Origin: Gryllotalpicola ginsengisoli DSM 22003
Lineage (GTDB): Bacteria; Actinomycetota; Actinomycetes; Actinomycetales; Microbacteriaceae
Reading direction: 5' to 3'
Length of the DNA stretch: 64,000 nucleotides
NCBI RefSeq assembly: GCF_000419445.1
Contig: NZ_AULK01000007.1
Span: forward strand, 19,515 to 83,514
Numbering within the stretch: the first letter of the stretch is position 1; every line of letters starts with the position of its first letter. This document shows, piece by piece, positions 1-8,298 of the stretch. The notes beneath the pieces were generated by a model that did not search any database, was not told the origin of the DNA, and worked only from the letters and a program-made list of their open reading frames with translations. A program made the translations under genes and the position numbers.

Positions 1-353
1 ACGACGAATCCGGCCAAGGCGATCAGATGGTAGGGCGAGAGCATCGTTCCGGCGGTAAGCCCGACGCCGACGGCGACGGGGAACCAGGCGGCGGTGCGCG
101 CGTTCTCGGCCACCCGGTGGTCGACGAGGGCGTTCGTGCCCATCATCGCCACCACGCTGCCGAGCAGCAGGAACACGACGGTACCCTGCGAGCCGGCGCC
201 GATCAGCGTCGCGACGGCGTATTCGACGCCCATCGTCGCCGCGACGTTCCCGGCCGCGGCGAGGCCCGACTTCAGGCGGTTCAGGCCGGGGTCGGAGGCC
301 ACGACGAAGTCGCGGAAACGGCGCAGGTGCTGCGTGAGGGAGGCCGTCGTGGT
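1..353 (-). CDS. FUSC-like integral membrane protein, N-terminal part (runs off window)
   Basis: Reading the minus strand from about 353 to the window edge gives an open frame with the segment ASDPGLNRLKSGLA followed by two hydrophobic stretches. This resembles the N-terminus of FUSC/aromatic-acid-exporter-like membrane proteins. Only about 117 residues are visible and the C-terminus lies outside. The start is unresolved: a stop lies in frame near 431 and there is no in-frame ATG after it. An in-frame GTG sits at 302, and a purine-rich Shine-Dalgarno-like GGAAGGGGG (362-354) precedes two ACG codons. Family assignment rests on general similarity and is moderate. Confidence 0.45.
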
Positions 354-429
354 CCCCCTTCCCGCAAGCTCTCCAGTTGCGTTCCACAGTACCCTGCGAC
401 GGCGGGCGTGCAGGCCGGGGAGGTGAAGC

Positions 430-592
430 TACCCGGGCTGAAAAGTATCCGTTATCTCGCGGTTGTCGTTGAATGCACCCGATTACCGCGGTCGAAGTAT
501 GGAAGACGCGCTTTTACCGGTACTGTCGGGTAACGCGTCGGGCATATGCCCCGCGGTACACCGCATTATCAGCGAAACGGAGCACATGCGAT
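430..592 (+). promoter_or_regulatory. AT-rich leader of lsr2
   Basis: This stretch is clearly more AT-rich than its surroundings (TATCCGTTATCTCG, TTATCAGCG), which is rare in this genome. It precedes lsr2 and ends with a GGAG Shine-Dalgarno at 579-582. Lsr2 proteins bind AT-rich DNA, so autoregulation is plausible but inferred. I could not fix a -10/-35 pair with confidence. Confidence 0.45.
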
Positions 593-949
593 ATGCGCAA
601 AGTCGTCGAGCAGCTGGTCGATGATCTGACCGGGGAGGAGATCCCCGCGGGCGAAGGCGAGACCATCCGGTTCTCGATCGGCGGCTCGTCCTACGAGATC
701 GACCTCAGCGAGAAGAACGTCAAGAAGTTCAACGAGGCGCTCAAGCCCTTCATCGACGTCGCCCGGCAGACCGGGCGTCAGAGCGCGCCCGCCGCGCGCA
801 CCCGCCGGACCTCGTCGCGTTCCACCTCGCGGTGGAGCGCCGGCTACGGGGTCGTGCGCGAGTGGGCGCAGGCCAACGGCATCGAGGTCTCCAAGCAGGG
901 CCGGGTCGCCGACTCGGTGATGGAGGCGTACGAGGCCGCCCACAAGTAA
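593..949 (+). CDS. lsr2: Lsr2-family nucleoid-associated protein
   Basis: The product is 118 aa, the usual Lsr2 size. The N-terminal dimerisation domain begins MRKVVEQLVDDLTG and includes the ETIRF..GGSSYEIDLSEKN core. A basic Ser/Arg linker (about residues 64-82) follows. The C-terminal DNA-binding domain reads VVREWAQANGIEVSKQGRV. Lsr2 bridges AT-rich DNA and silences acquired genes. The frame is open further upstream, but the start at 593 is chosen because family similarity begins there and GGAG lies 10 nt upstream. The AT-hook-like R-G-R of mycobacterial Lsr2 reads Q-G-R here. The gene converges on the next one with a 7-nt gap. Confidence 0.93.
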   Translation: MRKVVEQLVDDLTGEEIPAGEGETIRFSIGGSSYEIDLSEKNVKKFNEALKPFIDVARQTGRQSAPAARTRRTSSRSTSRWSAGYGVVREWAQANGIEVSKQGRVADSVMEAYEAAHK

Positions 950-956
950 ACCCACC

Positions 957-1928
957 TCACACTGGCGGCGCCGCCGTCCGGTCCTGCGCGAGCAGCCGGT
1001 CGGCGGCGCCGATCACGTCTGCGGCCGTGACCGCGAGCAGGGCCGGGTCGGCGTCGGCGGCGAAGATGTCGCCGCGGCGCAGGCTCGCGTCGGTGAGCAC
1101 CACGTGCGGGCCGGGCGGCGGCCCCCACTCCTCGGGCGGTGCGGGGCCGAAGATCACCACCGACGGGGTGCCGAACGCCGACGCCAGGTGCGCGACGCCG
1201 GTGTCGACGCTGACCAGCAGCCGCGCCCCGGCGATGAGCGCGGCCACGTGGTCGAGCGGCAGGCTCGCCTCCCCGGCGAACACCCGCGCGCGGACGCCGG
1301 CCTGCCGCGCGACCTCCCGCGCCCGGTCGCCGTCGGCGGGCCCGCCCGTGACGACGACCGGCAGGCCGCGCCGGGCCAGCTCGCGCAGCACGGCGGCGAA
1401 GCGCTCCTCGGGCCAGTGCCGGGCGGCGTAGAACGCGCCGACGTGCACCACGGCCGCGCCGGGCATGGGCGACGGATGCTCCGGCCGCATGATCCCCACG
1501 TCGTCGGCGTCCGCGGGCGCATCGGGGAAGGTCGCCACGCGCGCCCAGCGCTCCCGCTCGAGCCCGCCGTCGCGCCACTCGGGGCCGAGCCATCCGGGGG
1601 CGGCGTGCCCGAGCCGCAGCCGGGGCGAGAGCCGCTCCAGCACGCCCGTGCTCTCGGGGCCGCGCCCGTGCAGGTTGACCGCGACGTCGACCGGTCCGCC
1701 CGCCCAGGGCAGGGGCTCGTCGAGGCCCGGCGTCGGCAGCAGCTCGTCGATCGCGGGGGAGTCGTCGCCGACCAGCCTCACGATCGGTTCCAGCCAGCCG
1801 GGGGCGGCGTAGACCAGGCGGTGACCGGGGAATCGCCGGCGCAGCGCCTTCAGCGCAGGCACCGCGACGAGCAGGTCGCCGAGCTTCAGCGCGCGCAGGG
1901 CGAGCAGGGTCGGACGGTCGTCGCTCAT
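957..1928 (-). CDS. Glycosyltransferase family 9 (heptosyltransferase-like)
   Basis: A 323-aa protein with the GT9 pattern: N-terminal ALRALKLGDLLVAVPALKALRRRFP, then the donor-binding half with HVGAFYAARHWP, VVVTGGP and the DTGVAHLASAFGTPSVVIFGP motif. GT9 enzymes transfer heptose from ADP-heptose, usually onto lipopolysaccharide core in Gram-negatives. The acceptor here is unknown. The gene is divergent from gmhB and shares a 60-bp intergenic region carrying back-to-back GNNT-N16-GGG(T/A)AC promoters. The start at 1928 lies 9 nt after GGGTAC, implying a leaderless or nearly leaderless mRNA. Function is inferred from family and the adjacent heptose genes. Confidence 0.85.
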   Translation of the reverse strand: MSDDRPTLLALRALKLGDLLVAVPALKALRRRFPGHRLVYAAPGWLEPIVRLVGDDSPAIDELLPTPGLDEPLPWAGGPVDVAVNLHGRGPESTGVLERLSPRLRLGHAAPGWLGPEWRDGGLERERWARVATFPDAPADADDVGIMRPEHPSPMPGAAVVHVGAFYAARHWPEERFAAVLRELARRGLPVVVTGGPADGDRAREVARQAGVRARVFAGEASLPLDHVAALIAGARLLVSVDTGVAHLASAFGTPSVVIFGPAPPEEWGPPPGPHVVLTDASLRRGDIFAADADPALLAVTAADVIGAADRLLAQDRTAAPPV

Positions 1929-1937
1929 GGCGGAGGG

Positions 1938-1963
1938 GTACCCGAAGCAGCGGTTTGAGAAGC
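1938..1963 (-). promoter_or_regulatory. SigB/SigF-type promoter, GT9 gene
   Basis: Minus strand GCTT (1963-1960), 16-nt spacer, GGGTAC (1943-1938), then 9 nt to the ATG at 1928. This matches the GNNT-N14-16-GGGTA(C/T) pattern known for actinobacterial SigB/SigF general-stress sigma factors. Sigma assignment is inferred. Confidence 0.6.
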
Positions 1964-1978
1964 AGTGGCTTCGGGAAC
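1953..1978 (+). promoter_or_regulatory. SigB/SigF-type promoter, gmhB operon
   Basis: GTTT (1953-1956), 16-nt spacer, GGGAAC (1973-1978), then 10 nt to the ATG at 1989. The -35 is a perfect GTTT. The -10 has A for T at its fourth base. It overlaps the oppositely oriented promoter of the GT9 gene, and the region also carries the inverted words CCCGAAGC / GCTTCGGG. Confidence 0.6.
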
Positions 1979-1988
1979 TGCTTCGGCT

Positions 1989-2594
1989 ATGACCGAACCC
2001 GAGCTGCAGGCCGTGCTGTTCGACCGCGACGGCACGCTGGTCGTCGACGTGCCGTTCAACGACGACCCGCAGCGCGTCGTGCCCATGCCGACCGCGGCCG
2101 CCGCGGTCGCCCGGGCGCGTGCGGCCGGGCTGCGGGTCGGCGTGGCCACCAACCAGCCGGGCATCGCCACCGGAGAGCTGCCCGCGCCGGCGCTGCGCCG
2201 CGTCAACGCCCGCATCGACGAGCTGCTGGGGCCGTTCGACGTCTGGCAGATCTGCACCCACGCCAAGAACGCGGGGTGCGGATGCCGCAAGCCCGAGCCC
2301 GGGCTCATCACCGCCGCCGCGCGCGAGTGGGGGCTGCGCCCCGAGCAGCTCGCGCTGATCGGCGACACCGCGGCGGACATGGGCGCGGCGGCCGCCGCCG
2401 GGGCGCGGGGCATCCTCGTGCCGAACGCCGCGACCCGCATCGAGGAGGTGCGCCGGTACGAGACCGCCGCCACCCTGGACGAGGCGGTGCGCCGCCTGCT
2501 CGCCGAGCGCGAATCCGGAGCAGAGCGCGAAGCCGGCGCCGGGCGCCGGGCCGGGGCGGAGGCGGAGCCCGAGACCGCGGGAGCCGCCCGGTGA
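1989..2594 (+). CDS. gmhB: D,D-heptose 1,7-bisphosphate phosphatase-like HAD protein
   Basis: A 201-aa HAD phosphatase. The catalytic DxDGT motif is seen in LFDRDGTLV near the N-terminus. The GmhB/HisB-type zinc loop CTHAKNAGCGCRKPEPG (C-x-H-x5-C-x-C) and the metal-binding GDTAADM motif follow. GmhB removes the 7-phosphate from heptose-1,7-bisphosphate in ADP- or GDP-heptose synthesis. An alternative GTG start lies at 1965, but ATG 1989 fits the promoter and family start. The C-terminal 25 residues are low-complexity Glu/Ala/Arg. It overlaps the next gene by GTGA. HisB-type phosphatase is the alternative, made less likely by the neighbours. Confidence 0.85.
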   Translation: MTEPELQAVLFDRDGTLVVDVPFNDDPQRVVPMPTAAAAVARARAAGLRVGVATNQPGIATGELPAPALRRVNARIDELLGPFDVWQICTHAKNAGCGCRKPEPGLITAAAREWGLRPEQLALIGDTAADMGAAAAAGARGILVPNAATRIEEVRRYETAATLDEAVRRLLAERESGAEREAGAGRRAGAEAEPETAGAAR

Positions 2595-3634
2595 CCCGGG
2601 TGCTGATCGCCCGGCAGGACTCCGCCGGCGACGTGCTGCTCACCGGGCCCGCCGTGCGCGCCGTGGCCGCCAGCGGGGCCGAGGTGTGGTTCCTCGCCGG
2701 CCCGCGCGGCGCCGACGCGGCGCGCCTGCTGCCCGGCGTCTCCCGCGTGCTGGTCGCCGAGGTGCCCTGGGTGGGCGACGACGCGAGCTTCTCCTCCGAG
2801 CAGGTGACGGCGCTCGCCCGCCGGCTGCGCCGCAGCTCGATCGACGAGGCGATCATCCTCACCTCGTTCCACCAGTCGCCGCTGCCGCTGGCGCTCACGC
2901 TGCGGCTGGCCGGCGTGCGGCCGATCACCGGGGCATCCGTCGACGCCGCCGGCGACCTGCTCGACCGCCGGTTGATCCCCGGGGAGGACTTCGACGAGGA
3001 CCAGCCGGAGCCCCTGCGCGACCTGCGCATCGTCTCGGCCGCCGGCTACCAGCCGCCCGACGACGACGACCTGCTGCTGGCCGTGCGCCGGCTGCCGCCG
3101 GTCGAGGAATGGCTCGGCGACGACGAGGGCTTCGTCGCGGTGCATCCGGGCGCGGCCGTGCCCGCCCGCGCGTGGCCGGCCGAGCACCACGAGGAGACGG
3201 TACGGATGCTCGCCGAGCGGGGCCACCGCGTCGTCGTGACCGGCGGGCCGGGGGAGCGTGAGCTGACCGCTCGCGTCGCAGGCTCCCACGCGCTCGACCT
3301 CGGCGGGAAGCTCGCCTTCGACGAGCTCGGCGCCGTGCTCGCCCGCGCTGCGGTGACCGTCGTGGGCAACACCGGCCCCGCGCACCTCTCCGCCGCCGTC
3401 GGCACACCCGTGGTCAGCCTGTTCTCGCCCGTCGTGCCGTCGATCCGCTGGCGGCCGTACGGCGTGCCGATCGTGCTGCTCGGCGACCAGCAGGCCGCCT
3501 GCCGGCTGAGCCGGGCGCGTGAGTGCCCGATCCCCGGGCATCCGTGCCTCGCCTCGGTCTCGCCCGAGCGGGTCGTCGCCGCGGTGGAGGAGCTGCTGCC
3601 GGCCCCGAGCCCCGTCGCGGGAGGCCGCCGATGA
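2591..3634 (+). CDS. Glycosyltransferase family 9 (heptosyltransferase-like)
   Basis: A 347-aa GT9 protein starting at a GTG that overlaps the gmhB stop. Diagnostic segments are LIARQDSAGDVLLTGPAVRA at the N-terminus, AVHPGAAVPARAWPAEHH at the domain junction, VVVTGGPGE, and VVGNTGPAHLSAAVGTPVVSLFSP in the donor site. A late Cys-containing stretch (ACRLSRARECPIPGHPC) resembles the disulfide or metal loop near the end of some GT9 enzymes. It is the second of three GT9 genes in the cluster and is translationally coupled on both sides (GTGA, ATGA). Confidence 0.86.
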   Translation: MTRVLIARQDSAGDVLLTGPAVRAVAASGAEVWFLAGPRGADAARLLPGVSRVLVAEVPWVGDDASFSSEQVTALARRLRRSSIDEAIILTSFHQSPLPLALTLRLAGVRPITGASVDAAGDLLDRRLIPGEDFDEDQPEPLRDLRIVSAAGYQPPDDDDLLLAVRRLPPVEEWLGDDEGFVAVHPGAAVPARAWPAEHHEETVRMLAERGHRVVVTGGPGERELTARVAGSHALDLGGKLAFDELGAVLARAAVTVVGNTGPAHLSAAVGTPVVSLFSPVVPSIRWRPYGVPIVLLGDQQAACRLSRARECPIPGHPCLASVSPERVVAAVEELLPAPSPVAGGRR

Positions 3635-4626
3635 GGATCCTGATCTGGCACATGCACGGCGGCTGGACGGATGCGTTCGTGCGCGGCGGCCACGAGTACC
3701 TGCTGCCGCACACCCCGGCCGGCGGCCCGTGGGGCCTCGGCCGCGCCGGCCGCGACTGGCCGGGCACCGTGAAAGAGGTCGCGCCCGCCGAGCTCGCCGG
3801 CGCCGACGTCGACGTGGTCGTGCTGCAGCGCACCGAGGAGCTCGCGCTGGCGGAGCAGCTGCTCGGCGCCAAGCCGGGCGTGGACGTGCCCGCCGTGTTC
3901 GTCGAGCACAACACCCCGCGGGTGCAGTTGCCGGAGTCGCGGCATCCGCTCGCCGACCAGGACCGCATCGCGATCGTGCACGTGACCCCGTTCAACGCGC
4001 TGATGTGGGACAACGGCGACGCGCCCGTGCGGGTCGTCGAGCACGGGCTGCCCGACCCCGGCTACCGGTACACGGGCGAGTTGCCCCGGCTCGCGATGAG
4101 CGCGAACGAGGCGGTGCGGCGCCGCCGCGTGCTCGGCACCGACCTGCTGCCGCAGATCTCCCGCGGCGCGCCGATCGACGTGTTCGGCATCGGCGCCGAC
4201 GAGGTGCCTCAGGCGCTCGGCGCCGGTGCCCGGGTCGCCTCCGGCGGCGACCTGCCCACGGCGCAGCTGCACGCCGAACTCGCCCGGCGCCGCGCCTACC
4301 TGCACACGGCCAGGTGGACCTCGCTCGGCCTCTCCCTCATCGAGGCGATGCTGCTCGGCATGCCCGTGCTCGCCCTCGCCACCACCCAGGTGCCGGCGTC
4401 GCTGCCGCCCGAGGTGGGCGAGCTCGCCCTCGACCCCGACCGCCTCGCCCGGGCGGCGGCACGCTACGCCGCCGACCCCGAGCGGGCCCGTGAGCACGGG
4501 CTGCGCGCCCGTGACGCCGCGCTGGAGCGCTTCGCGCTGCCGCGCTTCCTGGCCGACTGGGACGACGTGCTCGAGGAGGCCGTCGCCCGCGTCCGCCGCT
4601 CCCACCTGCTGAGGAGGACCGCATGA
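3631..4626 (+). CDS. Glycosyltransferase, GT-B type
   Basis: A 331-aa protein starting MRILIWHMHGGWTDAF. The C-terminal half contains a donor-site segment, ARWTSLGLSLIEAMLLGMPVLALA, typical of GT-B retaining transferases (GT4/GT1-like E-x7-E region). VVVLQRTEEL and FVEHNTPR occupy the N-terminal domain. The family is clear but the subfamily and sugar are not. It is coupled to both neighbours by ATGA overlaps, so it belongs to the heptose/glycan operon running from 1989 to 7443. Confidence 0.75.
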   Translation: MRILIWHMHGGWTDAFVRGGHEYLLPHTPAGGPWGLGRAGRDWPGTVKEVAPAELAGADVDVVVLQRTEELALAEQLLGAKPGVDVPAVFVEHNTPRVQLPESRHPLADQDRIAIVHVTPFNALMWDNGDAPVRVVEHGLPDPGYRYTGELPRLAMSANEAVRRRRVLGTDLLPQISRGAPIDVFGIGADEVPQALGAGARVASGGDLPTAQLHAELARRRAYLHTARWTSLGLSLIEAMLLGMPVLALATTQVPASLPPEVGELALDPDRLARAAARYAADPERAREHGLRARDAALERFALPRFLADWDDVLEEAVARVRRSHLLRRTA

Positions 4627-5903
4627 GGATCGCCATGATCTCGGAGCACGCCAGCCCGCTCGCCGCCGTCGGCGGTGCAGACGCGGGCGGGCAGAACGTG
4701 CACGTCGCCCAACTGGCGATCGAGCTCGCCCGCCGCGGCGAGGAGGTGACCGTCTACACCCGGCGCACCGCCGCCGACCAGCCCGCCCGGGTGCCGCTCG
4801 AGGGCGCCGAGGTCGTGCACGTCGATGCGGGCCCCGCCGAGCCGGTGCCGCGCGACGAGCTGCTGCCCTTCATGTCCGAGCTCGCCGCCGGCGTCGCCGA
4901 CGACTGGCGCAGCCGCGGCGCCCCCGACCTCGTGCACGCGCACTTCTGGATGTCCGGGCTCGCGGCGCTCGACGCATCCGCCGCCCACCTCGGACGCACG
5001 GGCGAGCGCGTGCCCGTCGTGCAGACCTTCCACGCGCTCGGCACCGTCAAGCGCCGCCACCAGGGCGCCGCCGACACCAGCCCCGCCGAGCGCGAGAGCC
5101 TCGAGCCGCGGGTGGGCCGCGACGCCGACGCGATCATCGCCACCTGCGAGGACGAGGTCGACGAGCTCGAGGCGATGGGCATCGCGCGCGAGAAGACCTC
5201 GGTGGTGCCCTGCGGCGTCGACACGACCCGGTTCACGCTCGACGGGCCGCGCGTGCGCATGACGGATGCCTCGGTCATCGCCGTCATCGGACGGCTGGTG
5301 CCGCGCAAGGGCGCCGACCTCGTCATCCAGGCCCTCGCCCGCCTCGGCTCGGTGGGCGGACGCGCGCCCGAGCTGCTCATCGTCGGCGGGCCCGGCGGCG
5401 GCGACCCGTCGATCTACTCGGATCCCGAGATCGCCCGGCTGGCGCAGGTGGCCCGCGACGCGGGCGTCGGCGACCGGGTGCGCTTCACCGGGCAGATCCC
5501 GCAGCGGGCGCTGCCCTCGGTCATCCGCGGCGTCGACGCGGTCGTGTGCACGCCCTGGTACGAGCCGTTCGGCATCGTGCCGCTCGAGGCGATGGCCTGT
5601 GGCGTGCCCGTCGTGGCCGCAGCGGTCGGCGGACTGCGCGACACCGTGGTCGACGGCGTGACCGGCATGCACGTGCCGCCGCGCGACCCCGAGGCCCTCG
5701 CCGCCGCGCTCGCCGAGCTGCTTCCCGACCAGCTGCGCCGCGCCCGGATGGGCGCCGCCGGCCGCCGCCGCGTCGAGCAGGGCTACACCTGGCCGTCGGT
5801 CGCGCAGGCGACCGCCGAGGTGTACCGCGCGCTGACCGGGGCGGTACCGGGCGCCGCCGAGCCGGCCGCCCTGGCCCGCGCCGCCGGGGGGTGGCCGCGA
5901 TGA
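4623..5903 (+). CDS. Glycosyltransferase family 4
   Basis: A 426-aa GT4 protein. The N-terminal domain has MISEHASPLAAVGGADAGGQNVHV, the GG(A)xxGGQ glycine-rich acceptor loop seen in MshA and sucrose-phosphate-synthase-like enzymes, and VHAHFWMSG. The C-terminal Rossmann domain has VIGRLVPRKGADLVI and the E-x7-E donor motif in EPFGIVPLEAMACGVPVVA. GT4 enzymes use nucleotide sugars with retention of configuration. ATGA overlaps join it to the previous gene and to gmhA. The substrate is inferred only from context (surface heptose glycan). Confidence 0.85.
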   Translation: MRIAMISEHASPLAAVGGADAGGQNVHVAQLAIELARRGEEVTVYTRRTAADQPARVPLEGAEVVHVDAGPAEPVPRDELLPFMSELAAGVADDWRSRGAPDLVHAHFWMSGLAALDASAAHLGRTGERVPVVQTFHALGTVKRRHQGAADTSPAERESLEPRVGRDADAIIATCEDEVDELEAMGIAREKTSVVPCGVDTTRFTLDGPRVRMTDASVIAVIGRLVPRKGADLVIQALARLGSVGGRAPELLIVGGPGGGDPSIYSDPEIARLAQVARDAGVGDRVRFTGQIPQRALPSVIRGVDAVVCTPWYEPFGIVPLEAMACGVPVVAAAVGGLRDTVVDGVTGMHVPPRDPEALAAALAELLPDQLRRARMGAAGRRRVEQGYTWPSVAQATAEVYRALTGAVPGAAEPAALARAAGGWPR

Positions 5904-6580
5904 CGCTGCAGCTCACCCCCGACCTGCGCGCCGACACCCGCCGCGCCGTCGCCGACCACCTCTCGGGACTCGCGGCGCTCGCCGCCGAGCTCGAGCGGCA
6001 CCAGGACCGCATCGCCGCCTGGGCCGACGAGCTGGCCGCCCGGCTCGACGACCGGCGCCGGCTGCTCGTGGCCGGCAACGGCGGCTCGGCCGCCGAGGCC
6101 CAGCACCTCGCCGCCGAACTGGTCGGCCGCTTCGCCGCCGAGCGACGCGCGTTCTCGGCCATCGCGCTGACCGCCGAGACCTCGTCGCTGACCGCGCTCG
6201 GCAACGACTACGGCTACGAGCGGGTCTTCGCCCGCCAGGTCGAGGCGCACGCCCGGCCCGGCGACGTGCTGCTGCTGCTCTCCACGAGCGGCCGCAGCCC
6301 CAACCTGCTGCTCGCCGCAGACGCCGCCCGGTCGATCGGCGTGACCACCTGGGCGCTCACCGGTACGGGACCCACCCCGCTCGCCCAGGCGTGCGACGAC
6401 GCCATCGAGCTGTCCAACCCGGCGCCGCACGCGCAGGAGGGCCACCTGATCGCCATCCACGCGCTGTGCTGCGCCTTCGACGCGGCGATCGCCCGCGCCG
6501 ACGCGGCCTGCGCCGAGCTCGCCCGCGCCGACCTGGCCCGCGCACGGCGCACCCGCCCCGACGAGCGGAGGCCGCGATGA
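5900..6580 (+). CDS. gmhA: Sedoheptulose-7-phosphate isomerase-like SIS protein
   Basis: A 226-aa SIS-domain protein with AGNGGSAAEAQHLAAELVGRF, the signature of GmhA/DiaA proteins, then ALGNDYGYERVFARQVEAH and LLLLSTSGRSPNLL. GmhA converts sedoheptulose 7-phosphate to D-glycero-D-manno-heptose 7-phosphate, the first step of nucleotide-heptose synthesis. DiaA-like replication proteins share this fold, but location between glycosyltransferases and a PfkB kinase, with gmhB and hldE nearby, supports GmhA. The start overlaps the previous stop (ATGA). Confidence 0.88.
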   Translation: MTLQLTPDLRADTRRAVADHLSGLAALAAELERHQDRIAAWADELAARLDDRRRLLVAGNGGSAAEAQHLAAELVGRFAAERRAFSAIALTAETSSLTALGNDYGYERVFARQVEAHARPGDVLLLLSTSGRSPNLLLAADAARSIGVTTWALTGTGPTPLAQACDDAIELSNPAPHAQEGHLIAIHALCCAFDAAIARADAACAELARADLARARRTRPDERRPR

Positions 6581-7443
6581 GGATCACCGTCGTCGGCGAC
6601 CTGCTGCTCGACGTCGACCTGTGGGGCCCCACCCAGCGCACGGCCCCCGACGGCGGCATGCCCATCGTCGACATCAGCCGCGAGAGCGTGCGCGCCGGCG
6701 GCGCCGGCCTCGTCGCGACCCTGCTGCGGCAGGACGGCCACGACGTGCGCCTCGTCGCCGCCATCGGAGTCGACGAGGCGGCCGCCCGGCTGCGCGGCCT
6801 GCTCGAGGGCGTCGAGCTGCACCTCGGCGCGAGCAACGCGCCCACCCCCGTGAAGACCCGGCTGCAGGCCGGAGAGGGCACGATCGCCCGCTTCGACGTG
6901 GGCTGCGCGCCCGCACCGGCGCCCGAGGTGACCGACGAGATGCGCGCGGCGGTGGGTGAGGCGGACGCGGTCGTCGTCGCCGATTACGGGCGGGGCATGA
7001 CAGCGGATGCGGGCATCCGATCGAGCCTCGCCGCCGTCGCGGCGCACGTGCCCGTCGTGTGGGACCCACACCCGCGCGGCTCCCGCCCGATCGCCGGCGT
7101 CGTCGCCACTCCCAACCGCAGCGAGGCCGCGGGCTTCGCCGCGACCGAAGACATGGAGGCCGCCGCCGCGCGGCTGCGCGCCGAGTGGTGCGCCGTCGCC
7201 GTCGCCGTCACCCTCGGCGCCGAGGGGGTGCTGCTGCACGCCGACCGCGTGGAGCGCCGGCCCGCCCGCGTGGTGAACGTGGTCGACGGCTGCGGCTCGG
7301 GCGACCGCTTCGCCTCCGCCGTCGCGGCGGCGCTCGCCGCGGGCGCCGGCCTGGGCGAGGCGATCGACCACGCCGTGCACCGCACCGCCGACTTCCTCGA
7401 GGCCGGCGGCGTGGCCGCGCTCGCCGGGCTCGGCGTGCGCTGA
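6577..7443 (+). CDS. PfkB-family sugar kinase
   Basis: A 288-aa PfkB kinase starting MRITVVGDLLLDVDLWG, with the first PfkB signature in RAGGAGLVATLLRQDG. The catalytic loop is DGCGSGDRF, with the Asp base kept but Gly-Ser-Gly-Asp where most members have Gly-Ala-Gly-Asp. It resembles the kinase half of HldE and could phosphorylate heptose 7-phosphate. A second such kinase is fused in the gene at 10939, so the two may act on different sugars. ATGA overlap with gmhA places it last in the tightly coupled operon. Confidence 0.8.
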   Translation: MRITVVGDLLLDVDLWGPTQRTAPDGGMPIVDISRESVRAGGAGLVATLLRQDGHDVRLVAAIGVDEAAARLRGLLEGVELHLGASNAPTPVKTRLQAGEGTIARFDVGCAPAPAPEVTDEMRAAVGEADAVVVADYGRGMTADAGIRSSLAAVAAHVPVVWDPHPRGSRPIAGVVATPNRSEAAGFAATEDMEAAAARLRAEWCAVAVAVTLGAEGVLLHADRVERRPARVVNVVDGCGSGDRFASAVAAALAAGAGLGEAIDHAVHRTADFLEAGGVAALAGLGVR

Positions 7444-7532
7444 CCCGGAGCGCCGGCCCCAAGCATCCGTTCACCCGATCCGACCCGCACGACCCGACAC
7501 GACACGACCGACCCGACACGAAGGAGGGCACC

Positions 7533-8273
7533 ATGACCACCATCACCACCGACGCCGACGCCCGCACCCGGCAGACCGCGCCGACCCCGGCCGAGGGGCG
7601 CGTGATCCTCACCGGCGGATCCTCCGGGCTCGGCGCGGCCGTCGTCGCCGCGCTGCGCGACCGGGGCGCGACCCCCGCAGTGCTCGACATGGCGCCGCCG
7701 CGCGACGGCGACACCGCCTACCGCGAGGTCGACGTCACCGACAGCGCCGCCGTCGCCGAGGCGGTCGCGCAGCTGCGCGACGAGCTGGGCGGCATCGACG
7801 CGGTCGTCACGGCCGCCGGCATCGACCGGCCCGGCAAGCTCGACGACATCCCGGCGGATGCGTGGGAGAAGGTGATCGGCGTGAACCTGATCGGCGTCGC
7901 CGCCACCGTGCGCGCCGCGCTGCCGGCGCTCAAGGAGAGCCACGGCCGCATCGTCACCGTCGCCTCGACGCTTGCGCTCAAGGGCGTGAGCGACGCGACC
8001 GCCTACTGCGCCTCGAAGTTCGGCGTGCTCGGCTTCAGCCGGGCGCTCGCCGCGGAACTCGCCGGCGAGGTGGGGGTCACCACGCTGATCCCCGGCGGCA
8101 TGCGCACGCACTTCTTCGACGGCCGCGACGCGAAGTACGCGCCGGGCGACGACGCGAAGCTCAACGACCCCGCCAACACCGCGAACGCGGTCGTCTTCGC
8201 CCTCTCGCAGCCCCGCGGCTGCGAGGTGCGCGAGCTGCTGATCGCGCACGAGGAGGAGCCTTCCTGGCCGTAG
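7533..8273 (+). CDS. Short-chain dehydrogenase/reductase
   Basis: A 246-aa classical SDR with TGGSSGLG cofactor loop, DVTD, an AAGI segment in place of the usual NNAG (VVTAAGI), the catalytic Ser in VASTLAL, and YCASK (Tyr-x3-Lys). It may reduce or epimerise a sugar intermediate of the glycan cluster, but it is not the extended-SDR type of HldD epimerase. AAGGAGG lies just before the ATG. The 90-nt gap after the kinase gene contains short direct repeats of GACCCGACAC / GACACGAC. Confidence 0.8.
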   Translation: MTTITTDADARTRQTAPTPAEGRVILTGGSSGLGAAVVAALRDRGATPAVLDMAPPRDGDTAYREVDVTDSAAVAEAVAQLRDELGGIDAVVTAAGIDRPGKLDDIPADAWEKVIGVNLIGVAATVRAALPALKESHGRIVTVASTLALKGVSDATAYCASKFGVLGFSRALAAELAGEVGVTTLIPGGMRTHFFDGRDAKYAPGDDAKLNDPANTANAVVFALSQPRGCEVRELLIAHEEEPSWP

Positions 8274-8298
8274 GCGCGTGCAGGGTCGGCCGGGGGCG

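Noticed and set aside
7533..8273. Annotation of the SDR as HldD (ADP-heptose 6-epimerase)
   Set aside because: HldD is an extended SDR of about 310 residues. This is a 246-residue classical SDR with different motif spacing.
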